Positions 1-6,011 of a stretch of DNA of 6,682 nucleotides are shown piece after piece; positions within the stretch are counted from its first letter, which is position 1, and every line of letters starts with the position of its first letter. A program made the translations under genes and the position numbers. The stretch is from Anaerolineaceae bacterium. Lineage in GTDB: Bacteria > Chloroflexota > Anaerolineae > Anaerolineales > Anaerolineaceae. The notes beneath the pieces are model-generated. The model had not been told where the DNA came from. It saw only the letters and a program-made list of their open reading frames with translations, and made no database searches. The DNA is taken from contig DLXG01000306.1 of assembly GCA_003448875.1 (NCBI GenBank), positions 1 to 6,682 on the forward strand, written 5' to 3'.

Positions 1-1182
1 GAAAAGGAACGGCAAACCCAGCAGAACGAGAACCGCACTCAGCAAATATGCGGTACGCAGATTGAACAAGTCGCCGATTGCGCCGATGGCCAGCGTGGCA
101 AATGAACTGCTGACAAACGAAACGGCCATATAAATCCCGTTCGCCAGCGCGCGGTTTTCGGGGAAACTTTCCTGCACGATGGCCATCACCACCGGGGTCA
201 TGGAAAGCAGACCAAAGCCCAACCCCAGCAACGCCGGGAATTGCCACCAGCCGTGCAGGTTAAGCAGCAGGAAGATGAACAGTGAGGTGCTGACCAGAGA
301 AAAAATCATTAGCGGCCGTCTGCCAAGCCGATCGGAAAGCGGGCCGGCCAGCAGGGCTCCGATGACACCTGCCGCTTCAAGCAGCGAAAGCGAAGCACCT
401 GCCAGCATCAGGTTGGCGCCTTCCTCGGTGAGAAAGGTCGGTAAATAGGTGGATACGCTGACAAAAGCCAGCGCGCGGGTGATCAGGATGATGGACAGCG
501 GAATTAAGACCGGGCGCATGGTGATGAGAGCCCTTTTCCACGGCAGGGCCTGATGACTTTCGGGGTGGCGGGCCGGCAACTGGCGCAGCTGATAGGCCAT
601 CCACAGCGAAACCAGCACTCCGCCTGCCGCCAGCCATGGCGTTCGTTGCATGCCCAGCGTTGAAACTGCGGCAACAATGATGATCGGGCCGAGTGTGCGT
701 CCCAGCTCGCCGCCGACCATCCAGAAACTCATCCCCAGCCCCAGCCGGTTGGCCGAAAGCCGTCCGGCCAGCACCGGGCCGGTGGCATGCAGGCTGGCAG
801 AACTGACCCCGGCGATGATCAACAGCATGGCAGCCAGCCAGTAATAGGGAGCGATGCCCAGCAGGCTCATGGCGAGGGCAGTTATGGTGGGGGTAAGCAC
901 GATAAAAACGCGCAGCGAACGCCGGTCAGCCAGATAGCCGATGAAAGGTTGCAGCAAAGAAGGTGCCGTCATAAAAACGGAGAGCAGACCGGCTTCGGTC
1001 TTGATCAGCGAAAATTTTTCGATCAACAACGGCAATAACGGCGGCAAGAAAGCCTGATAGGTATCATGGACGCCGTGGGCGGCAGCTATGGCGCTGACCT
1101 TGCCGGTACGGAAGGTGGTCTGTTCTACGGCGGCTGGGCTTGCTGCTGGTGCGGTGATTTCAGATTGAGATGAGGGATTCAA
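1..1182 (-). CDS. MFS exporter, fosmidomycin-resistance (Fsr)-like family, 3' end cut by window
   Basis: Reading the minus strand from a TTG at 1182-1180 gives 394 uninterrupted codons that run off the left edge. Fsr-type proteins are about 400 residues, so only the last few residues should be missing. It is an inner-membrane proton-driven exporter of the major facilitator superfamily with 12 expected TM helices. A polar tail of about 28 residues precedes TM1, which carries the HGVHDTYQAF segment (residues 36-45) typical of the Fsr branch. Motif A is QPFIGYLADRR at 78-88 and recurs in the second half as GPLSDRLGRRP at 280-290. The segment from L131-H132 to G165-P166 with the GGELG turn also fits Fsr. 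The start is supported by GAGG six bases upstream and by the lack of any in-frame ATG or GTG between it and the preceding gene. It is last in the visible leftward operon, 32 bases after the 70-residue gene. The substrate cannot be read from sequence; fosmidomycin is only the namesake. Confidence 0.88.
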   Translation of the reverse strand, partial: MNPSSQSEITAPAASPAAVEQTTFRTGKVSAIAAAHGVHDTYQAFLPPLLPLLIEKFSLIKTEAGLLSVFMTAPSLLQPFIGYLADRRSLRVFIVLTPTITALAMSLLGIAPYYWLAAMLLIIAGVSSASLHATGPVLAGRLSANRLGLGMSFWMVGGELGRTLGPIIIVAAVSTLGMQRTPWLAAGGVLVSLWMAYQLRQLPARHPESHQALPWKRALITMRPVLIPLSIILITRALAFVSVSTYLPTFLTEEGANLMLAGASLSLLEAAGVIGALLAGPLSDRLGRRPLMIFSLVSTSLFIFLLLNLHGWWQFPALLGLGFGLLSMTPVVMAIVQESFPENRALANGIYMAVSFVSSSFATLAIGAIGDLFNLRTAYLLSAVLVLLGLPFLF

Positions 1183-1188
1183 TGACTG

Positions 1189-1192
1189 CCTC
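1189..1192 (-). promoter_or_regulatory. Ribosome binding site deciding a TTG start
   Basis: GAGG on the minus strand lies six bases before the TTG at 1182. It is the only Shine-Dalgarno-like sequence near the beginning of the Fsr-like frame, so it fixes the non-ATG start. Confidence 0.6.
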
Positions 1193-1214
1193 GATGGGTG
1201 ATCAGGATGTTGGA

Positions 1215-1427
1215 TTAGGATTGACGGCGGATTTCGCCTTCGACTTCGAATGAAAGCGGTTTGGCGGGCGGGTGATCGCCGTAATCGGTCAGGTCTTCGA
1301 TTTTAATGCGTAATTTCAAGGCGGGGGCGTGGGGATTTTCGATCAGATGACGCAAGATCATTTCGTCGGCCTGTACGCCAAAAATTTTCAACAATCGGCG
1401 GATATCGTTGCGGCTGGTATCTTCCAT
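1215..1427 (-). CDS. Uncharacterised 70-residue soluble protein between two exporters
   Basis: I do not recognise the family. The frame is convincing as a real gene: it has a consensus AGGAGGT ribosome binding site nine bases before the ATG at 1427-1425, it fills the space between two exporter genes exactly, and the flanking gaps are 47 and 32 bases. The protein has no signal peptide and no membrane segment. Residues about 5-31 look like an amphipathic helical region (SRNDIRRLLKIFG onward). Residues about 36-67 have an alternating pattern suggestive of two beta strands (LKLRIKIEDL and LSFEVEGEIR) joined by a loop with DYGDHPPAK. It is highly charged and probably cytoplasmic. A small alpha/beta accessory or regulatory protein co-expressed with the pumps is possible, but no function can be assigned. 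Its translation may be controlled by the hairpin at 1432-1474. Confidence 0.75.
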   Translation of the reverse strand: MEDTSRNDIRRLLKIFGVQADEMILRHLIENPHAPALKLRIKIEDLTDYGDHPPAKPLSFEVEGEIRRQS

Positions 1428-1431
1428 CTCT

Positions 1432-1474
1432 TATTGACCTCCTCTGGCATGGCAGGTTTTGGGATAGGTCAATA
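1432..1474 (-). promoter_or_regulatory. Inverted repeat overlapping a ribosome binding site (possible translational coupling hairpin)
   Basis: In the minus-strand transcript, TATTGACCT (1474-1466) pairs perfectly with AGGTCAATA (1440-1432), nine base pairs with a 25-base loop. The 5' arm starts on the base right after the TAA stop of the DHA2 gene. The 3' arm includes the last four bases of AGGAGGT (1443-1437), the ribosome binding site of the 70-residue gene. A ribosome terminating at the TAA would cover the 5' arm and release the binding site. The repeat and its overlap are seen directly. The folding and the control role are inferred. It could instead be a protein-binding dyad. Confidence 0.5.
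1437..1443 (-). promoter_or_regulatory. Consensus ribosome binding site of the 70-residue gene
   Basis: AGGAGGT on the minus strand, nine bases before the ATG at 1427. It is among the strongest ribosome binding sites in the window, is partly inside the 3' arm of the inverted repeat, and is the main proof that the small frame is translated. Confidence 0.8.
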
Positions 1475-2965
1475 TTAATCGGAAAGTGGTTTTGAATCAA
1501 CCCGCGCGGCTGGTTCGGTTAAGGATTGCAATTTTTTACGGCGTTGATCTACCCAGAGTGCCAGCACAGCAATTAATGTCGAGGTCAAAATAAAACCGGC
1601 AGCAATGTGGTACGTCCGCTGCAGCCCGCCAACCAGCGCGGCTGCGCCTGCCATTGTAATATCCGTGCCGGCTGTCAGACCTCCTGCGGCCAGTACGCTG
1701 GCGGTAAACAACGCCCCCATTAACGGCAAACCGGTGGTCTGACCGAGCGTACGGGAGAGCACCAGCAGCCCGGAGCCAATTCCTAATCGTTCGGGCGGGA
1801 CAGTACTCATCACCGCGCTGTTATTCGGTGCCTGAAAGAGCCCCATACCGAGGCCAAACAACAAAGTGCGGGGGAAAAATTGCAGCGGTGTCATGCCTTC
1901 CCGTACGGTAGAAAGTGCCAGACAACCGCCCGCAATCGCAATCAGGCCGAAAAGACTGATGACACGCGAGCCGAAGCGGTCTGAGAGGTAACCGGCCAGC
2001 GGGGCCACGACACCCATTCCAATCGGGTGAACCATCATCAAAAGGCCGATCATGCTGGATGACAAATTAAGCACCAGCTGCAGGTAAAAAGGCAGAATAA
2101 ACATGCCTGCCATGACGATAAAAACCAGAAAGGCCATCAGCAGATTCATGCTGAATAAGATGTTGCGGAAAAGGCGCAAGTCCACCATGGGCTGGCTGAT
2201 ACGGGATTCAAGCCACAGGAAAGTCAGCATGCCCACTCCCGCCGCGGTCAGGCTGAGGGCAACAATTGGCTGATCGAATCCGCCTTGCTGACCGCTGGTC
2301 ATGCCAAGCGCGTACAAACCAAGCGTGAAGAAGAGTAACAACCCGCCCCAGCGGTCAAACTGCTGACCGGGCCGCAGCGGCGGCAGGCTGGGGATGAAGC
2401 GGGAAACAATGAACAAAGCGGCAAGGCCGATGGGCAGGTTGACCAGAAATATCCAGTGCCACGAAGCCACACTCAAAATCAGACCGCCCAGCGGCGGGCC
2501 AAGCGCAATCCCAATTGAAACAATGCTCCCCATAATTCCCAGCGCCCTGCCGCGTTCGCTGGCAGGGAAAATTTGGGTGATGATGGCGATGCCGAGTGCC
2601 TGTGTAAAGACGGCCCCCAACCCCTGAACGGCCCGGCAGATGATCAACCAGTAAATCTGATTGGAAAGCGCGCACAAAACCGAACCGAGCGTAAAAAGTG
2701 CCAGACCGGTCAGGTAAAGATGCTTCTTGTTGAGCATATCTCCCAGCCGGGCAGCCCCCAGCAGCAGGGAGGTGATTACCAGAATGTAGGCCAGTACCAC
2801 CCACTGAACGGTAGCAAAACTGGTCTGAAAAATCTCCACAAAGGCGGGCAGGGAAATGTTGACGATGCTGGCGTCGAGGGTTGCCATCAATACGCCCATG
2901 CCCACCCCTGCCAGAGCCAGCCAGCGGGCGGAGGGTTTAGGATTGGAAGTTGAATTAAGTTGCAT
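1475..2965 (-). CDS. DHA2-family 14-TM MFS drug exporter (EmrB/QacA type)
   Basis: This 496-residue protein has the length and motifs of the 14-helix drug:proton antiporters of the DHA2 family, which sit in the cytoplasmic membrane and expel hydrophobic or cationic compounds. Motif D1 is LDASIVNISLP (residues 30-40) in TM1. WVVLAY (55-60) opens TM2. The motif A loop is RLGDMLNKK (73-81), a diverged form lacking the usual second glycine. Motif B is CRAVQGLGA (110-118), with R111 and G115 kept. The antiporter motif C is GIALGPPLGG (152-161). The ATG at 2965 is the first canonical start after an in-frame TGA eight codons upstream, but no good Shine-Dalgarno precedes it, so initiation may be weak or coupled. 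It is 54 bases after the response regulator gene and is probably on its transcript. No MFP/HlyD partner (EmrA-like) is present, so it more likely works alone like QacA or LfrA. The substrate is unknown. Confidence 0.93.
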   Translation of the reverse strand: MQLNSTSNPKPSARWLALAGVGMGVLMATLDASIVNISLPAFVEIFQTSFATVQWVVLAYILVITSLLLGAARLGDMLNKKHLYLTGLALFTLGSVLCALSNQIYWLIICRAVQGLGAVFTQALGIAIITQIFPASERGRALGIMGSIVSIGIALGPPLGGLILSVASWHWIFLVNLPIGLAALFIVSRFIPSLPPLRPGQQFDRWGGLLLFFTLGLYALGMTSGQQGGFDQPIVALSLTAAGVGMLTFLWLESRISQPMVDLRLFRNILFSMNLLMAFLVFIVMAGMFILPFYLQLVLNLSSSMIGLLMMVHPIGMGVVAPLAGYLSDRFGSRVISLFGLIAIAGGCLALSTVREGMTPLQFFPRTLLFGLGMGLFQAPNNSAVMSTVPPERLGIGSGLLVLSRTLGQTTGLPLMGALFTASVLAAGGLTAGTDITMAGAAALVGGLQRTYHIAAGFILTSTLIAVLALWVDQRRKKLQSLTEPAARVDSKPLSD

Positions 2966-2998
2966 GATGAGACCGATAATGGTTATTCAGATGTTCCG

Positions 2999-3015
2999 CT
3001 CAGTTTTGCTCTGAG
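2999..3015 (-). other. Small intercistronic hairpin
   Basis: CTCAG and CTGAG form a 5-bp inverted repeat around a 7-base loop, just after the response regulator stop and before the DHA2 start. No T-run follows, so it is not an intrinsic terminator. It could be a processing or stability element, or chance. Confidence 0.25.
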
Positions 3016-3019
3016 GAAT

Positions 3020-3733
3020 TCATCCTTCCGGTATGAAGCAAAAGCCGTTTTCAGTGCGGGTGATGATTTGGGGATTTTGAGGGTCATCTTCCAACTTGGT
3101 TTGCAGGCTACGAATGGTGTTTTCAACCAGCGCCTGCATGGTGCGCTGAGGTAGAACTTCTCGCCCCCAGCCCACTTCATACAGGGTTGGAACAGGCACT
3201 TCGGAGTAAACGTTTTCCATCAGGCAGGAAAGCAGACGGGCTTCGGTGGGGTTCAGGTCAATCATGATGCCGCCGCGCACGAGGGTGTTGTTGTTCAAAT
3301 CCAGCTGGTAGTTCGAACTCCACGCCGGCGGTTCGGGAGTTTCCTGCGGGGGCAGGGTGCGGGCAACCCGGTCAATCCGTTCCAGTAACTTGGACATGGC
3401 AAACGGCTTGACGATGTAGTCATCTGCGCCCATGAAATAACTCTGTTCCATGATGCCGGCGTCCGAAAGAGCAGTCAGCATAATCACTGGTGCTGTGGAA
3501 ACCCGCCGGATCGATTCGAGCACATTCAGCCCATCCACCTCCGGCATCATAATGTCCAGCAGAATGATGTCGAAGGTTTCGTGTTCCAGCAAGGTCAGAG
3601 CGGCCTGACCATGCCCGGCGGTTTGAATTTTGTGTCCGGCTTTCTCGATGATCATAGTGACCAGTTGCCGGGTATCGGCATCATCATCCACCAGTAGGAT
3701 TTTCAATTTGCGGCCTGATTTTGTGCTGGACAT
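3020..3733 (-). CDS. OmpR/PhoB-family two-component response regulator
   Basis: This 237-residue cytoplasmic transcription factor has an N-terminal receiver domain (about 9-127), a proline-rich linker (128-137) and a C-terminal winged-helix DNA-binding domain (about 140-235). All receiver residues needed for phosphorylation are present: the acidic pair in VDDD (D16, D17), the phosphoacceptor D60 in LLDIMMPEVDG, T87 in VIMLTAL and K109 in DYIVKPF. In the DNA-binding half, LNPTEARLL (160-168) matches the LTPTE-type start and VENTIRSLQTKLEDDP (203-218) matches the recognition helix with its downstream turn. The terminal hairpin reads ENGFCFIP instead of the common GxGYxF, a modest deviation. AGGAGGA seven bases before the ATG supports the start. 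It heads the leftward operon, and no cognate histidine kinase is in the window. Control of the downstream exporters and of its own promoter is likely from position but not shown. Confidence 0.95.
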   Translation of the reverse strand: MSSTKSGRKLKILLVDDDADTRQLVTMIIEKAGHKIQTAGHGQAALTLLEHETFDIILLDIMMPEVDGLNVLESIRRVSTAPVIMLTALSDAGIMEQSYFMGADDYIVKPFAMSKLLERIDRVARTLPPQETPEPPAWSSNYQLDLNNNTLVRGGIMIDLNPTEARLLSCLMENVYSEVPVPTLYEVGWGREVLPQRTMQALVENTIRSLQTKLEDDPQNPQIITRTENGFCFIPEG

Positions 3734-3740
3734 GAGAAAT

Positions 3741-3747
3741 TCCTCCT
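3741..3747 (-). promoter_or_regulatory. Ribosome binding site of the response regulator
   Basis: AGGAGGA on the minus strand, seven bases before the ATG at 3733-3731. It settles the start of the regulator. Confidence 0.8.
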
Positions 3748-3780
3748 GCTGCGCAGTTGCCCCGCCTGAATATTCGCAGC
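3748..3780 (-). other. Possible leader stem-loop next to the regulator's ribosome binding site
   Basis: GCTGCG (3780-3775) can pair with CGCAGC (3753-3748) in the predicted leader of the leftward transcript, with a 21-base loop. The 3' arm abuts the AGGAGGA site without covering it. The region also contains the 8-base palindrome GAATATTC (3768-3775). Six GC-rich pairs with a long loop are only suggestive. Confidence 0.25.
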
Positions 3781-3813
3781 CATGCGGTTGATGAAAAAAT
3801 AAATTCTATGGGT

Positions 3814-3842
3814 ATTGTAGATACGAATCTCTAAAAAGGCAA
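3814..3842 (-). promoter_or_regulatory. Sigma70-type promoter of the leftward operon
   Basis: On the minus strand, -35 TTGCCT (3842-3837) and -10 TACAAT (3819-3814) are exactly 17 bases apart. They match the sigma70 consensus at 4/6 and 5/6 positions. The predicted start at about 3807 leaves a leader of roughly 74 bases before the response regulator. The short dyad AGAT-ACGA-ATCT (3819-3830) lies mostly within the spacer, where a bound regulator could affect polymerase. Confidence 0.65.
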
Positions 3843-3858
3843 GTTGACAGAGGCTTCA

Positions 3859-3887
3859 TTCCAGTGTGGGATTCGATATGGTAAAAT
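3859..3887 (+). promoter_or_regulatory. Extended -10 promoter of the rightward operon
   Basis: TGGTAAAAT (3879-3887) fits an extended -10 element (TGn followed by TAAAAT, 5/6). The hexamer 17 bases upstream, TTCCAG, is a poor -35, as expected for extended -10 promoters. A perfect TTGACA occurs at 3844-3849 but is about 32 bases from this -10, too far for standard use. Transcription would begin near 3894-3896, at or just before the ATG at 3895. Confidence 0.45.
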
Positions 3888-3915
3888 CGGGGGCATGAGC
3901 AAGCGGGAAAATAAA

Positions 3916-5007
3916 ATGGATAAAGTCAATGGAGAACCTCGTTTTTTGAAACTGGTGCGTGTAGCCGGTCCGCATCGCGAAATGGGGCGGCAGATTGGCG
4001 AAGAATGCCGTGAGCAGATTCAGCACAGCATCGAAAATGCTCGCAAATTGCTGGCTGATGCGTATGATACCCTTCAACTGGATTGGGAAGGGGCGTTGAT
4101 ACAGGCGCGTAAATACATGCCGTTTGCTGAAGAACGCTACCCCCAGTATGTCGAAGAACTGCGCGGCATGGCCGAAGGTGCAAATGTGGGGCTGGATGAC
4201 CTTGGCATGTTGAATGCGATGGAGGCAGTGACGATGGATGCCCTGCACCTGACTAAATGTACCAGCATGGCGGTCAGCCAGGAACGCACGACCAACGACC
4301 GCGTATTGATTGCCCACAACGAGGACTGGCTGCCTGAGGACGAAACCGATGTTTACCTGATTCACGCCAAACCGGACGATGAGCCGCCTTTTCTGGCGAT
4401 GACCTATGGAGGATTGCTGCCAAACATTGGCTTTAATGCCTATGGAATTGCCCAGTGCTGCGATTCGGTTTATCCGACTGACAGCCGGATTGGCATTCCG
4501 CGTATCATTGTTTCGCGGGCGGTGCTGGCGGCCCGTACCCCGGGCGAGGCAATCCGCCACATGCTCGCCCCGCACCGTGCAGCCGGTTACAACCACCTGC
4601 TGGCGCACGAAAGCGGTGAACTTTACTCGGTAGAGGTTTCGGCGCGTCAGTTTGCCATTTTACCGGCTGAAAATGGGGTTTTGGTGCATACCAATCATTA
4701 TCTCGATCCGCAAATGCGTGCTATCGAAAGCGAGCCGGATGAATTGATCAGCACGCGGGTGCGTTACCTGCGCGCCAAACGGCTGCTGGCCCAGCAGGAA
4801 CAGCATACCATTCGTTCATTGCAGGCCATTCAAAAAGATCATGTCAATCATCCCGATTCGATTTGCAATCATGCGGTTGTGGGTGATCCGCTGGATCGCG
4901 AAAAGACGATCACCGCATTAACGATTGACCTGACCAACCGTCAACTGCATGCCTGCTGGGGCAATCCGTGCAGCAGCGTGTTTTCAACTTATCAATTGGA
5001 TGCTTGA
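3916..5007 (+). CDS. C45-family Ntn hydrolase (acyl-CoA:6-APA acyltransferase-like)
   Basis: From the ATG at 3916 the protein is 363 residues. It belongs to the peptidase C45 / acyl-CoA:6-aminopenicillanate acyltransferase-like family, whose precursors cut themselves before an internal cysteine that then becomes the N-terminal nucleophile for amide-bond hydrolysis or acyl transfer. Matching features are HREMGRQIGEECREQI (20-35), the predicted cleavage site K114/C115 in KCTSMAV, IAHNEDW (132-138) after the nucleophile, VHTNHY further on, and a C-terminal LTIDLTNRQLHACWGNPCSS that fits the family's last strands. There is no signal peptide, so it should be cytoplasmic. The frame is open back to a TTG at 3844, but that codon lies in TTGACA within the promoter region. 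ATG 3895 is the other candidate and might be leaderless. I prefer 3916 because conserved sequence begins soon after and GCGGGA lies upstream. It is first in the rightward operon. Beta-lactam chemistry is not implied; bacterial members have varied or unknown substrates. Confidence 0.88.
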   Translation: MDKVNGEPRFLKLVRVAGPHREMGRQIGEECREQIQHSIENARKLLADAYDTLQLDWEGALIQARKYMPFAEERYPQYVEELRGMAEGANVGLDDLGMLNAMEAVTMDALHLTKCTSMAVSQERTTNDRVLIAHNEDWLPEDETDVYLIHAKPDDEPPFLAMTYGGLLPNIGFNAYGIAQCCDSVYPTDSRIGIPRIIVSRAVLAARTPGEAIRHMLAPHRAAGYNHLLAHESGELYSVEVSARQFAILPAENGVLVHTNHYLDPQMRAIESEPDELISTRVRYLRAKRLLAQQEQHTIRSLQAIQKDHVNHPDSICNHAVVGDPLDREKTITALTIDLTNRQLHACWGNPCSSVFSTYQLDA

Positions 5008-5024
5008 GAAAGGAAATTAACCTG

Positions 5025-6011
5025 ATGGAAAATGGACCCTTGAAATCACCGCCCCGTACGCTGGTGGATTACCTGAGCGTGACTTTGCGCGGTTTTCTGA
5101 TGGGCATGGCGGATGCTGTGCCGGGAGTTTCCGGCGGGACGGTGGCTCTGCTGGTAGGAATCTACGAAGAATTAATTCAATCAATCCGGGCTGTAGCGGA
5201 TTTGCGTCATTTGCAGCGTGTGTTTCGCTTACAAATCAAGCCTCTGTTAGATGAACTACCGTGGAAGTTTTTACTGGCGCTGGTGCTGGGAATCTTTGCC
5301 GGAGCAGTCACACTGGCTCACCTGCTGGAAAATTTACTGGAAACTCAGCCCCTGTTTGTCTGGGCGTTCTTCTTTGGGCTGGTTGCTGCGTCAGCGCTGG
5401 TAGTGGCCCGCCGGGTGCGGGTGTGGGGATTAGGAAGTATTTTCCTGCTTGTCCTCGGAGCGGTGTTGACCTACCTGGTGGTAGGGCTGGTGCCGATGAA
5501 CACACCGGATACTCTGCTGGCCTTTTTCCTGAGCGGCATGATCGCCATCTGTGCCATGATCTTACCCGGTATTTCAGGGGCTTTTATTCTGGTTCTTTTG
5601 GGTAAATATCAGGATGTGTTGGCTGCTGTGACCGGCTTGGACATCCCGCGGCTGGTGATCTTTTTACTGGGGGCGGTGGTGGGTATTTCTCTCTTTTCGC
5701 GGGTGCTGGGTTGGTTGTTCCGCCGCTTTCATGATGCCACCATTGCGCTGATGATTGGGTTGATGCTGGGTTCACTGCGAAAATTATGGCCGTGGAAAGG
5801 CGAGGTGGCTGGTACGGGCGAAGCCCTTGCCCCAGAAATCGGTGAGTCTTTGATTAACGTTCTGCCGGCTTTGAGTATGGAAACCTTTCTGGTCATTGGT
5901 GTGGCTGTGTTGGGGTTTGGGCTGGTGGTCGGGTTAGAAGGGCTGGCGGCTCGCCGAAAAGAAGTTGCCGGAACAATCCATCTTCCGGCTCTGAGGAGTG
6001 AACAGGAATGA
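5025..6011 (+). CDS. popT: DUF368 membrane protein, undecaprenyl-phosphate translocase (PopT-like)
   Basis: This 328-residue polytopic membrane protein carries both hallmark repeats of DUF368. The first is RGFLMGMADAVPGVSGGT (22-39) followed by GIYEELI. The second, related copy is GMIAICAMILPGISGAF (171-187) followed by LLGKY. The paired VPGVSGG and LPGISGA elements suggest an internal inverted duplication of the kind seen in transporters with re-entrant loops. DUF368 members (PopT) and DedA-family UptA have been identified as carriers that return undecaprenyl phosphate to the inner face of the cytoplasmic membrane for reuse in peptidoglycan and surface-polymer synthesis. The ATG at 5025 has AAGGA upstream. 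An upstream in-frame GTG at 4968 lies inside the previous gene and would add a non-family extension. The gene begins 17 bases after the C45 stop and its own stop overlaps the next start (ATGA). The family call is strong; the gene name rests on family transfer. Confidence 0.92.
   Translation: MENGPLKSPPRTLVDYLSVTLRGFLMGMADAVPGVSGGTVALLVGIYEELIQSIRAVADLRHLQRVFRLQIKPLLDELPWKFLLALVLGIFAGAVTLAHLLENLLETQPLFVWAFFFGLVAASALVVARRVRVWGLGSIFLLVLGAVLTYLVVGLVPMNTPDTLLAFFLSGMIAICAMILPGISGAFILVLLGKYQDVLAAVTGLDIPRLVIFLLGAVVGISLFSRVLGWLFRRFHDATIALMIGLMLGSLRKLWPWKGEVAGTGEALAPEIGESLINVLPALSMETFLVIGVAVLGFGLVVGLEGLAARRKEVAGTIHLPALRSEQE

Noticed and set aside
179..1038. Several short plus-strand frames over the left end
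   Set aside because: They are shadows of the Fsr-like exporter coded on the minus strand across this whole stretch.
1303..1500. A 65-codon minus-strand frame overlapping the DHA2 end and the small gene
   Set aside because: It overlaps the 70-residue gene, which has a consensus ribosome binding site at the right distance; this frame has none.
2355..2804. A 149-codon minus-strand frame
   Set aside because: It is in another frame inside the DHA2 exporter gene, whose motifs leave no doubt about the real frame.
2999..3015. Hairpin after the response regulator as an intrinsic terminator
   Set aside because: The stem is only 5 bp and is not followed by a T-run in either direction; the downstream gene is only 54 bases away.
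3844..3846. TTG as the start of the C45 gene
   Set aside because: It is the first codon of a TTGACA hexamer upstream of the likely -10 element, and the added 24 residues do not resemble the family N terminus.
3856..4608. A 250-codon open frame on the minus strand
   Set aside because: It lies fully antisense to the C45 hydrolase gene, has no recognisable domain or ribosome binding site, and its sequence is of the kind made by mirroring a well-conserved gene.
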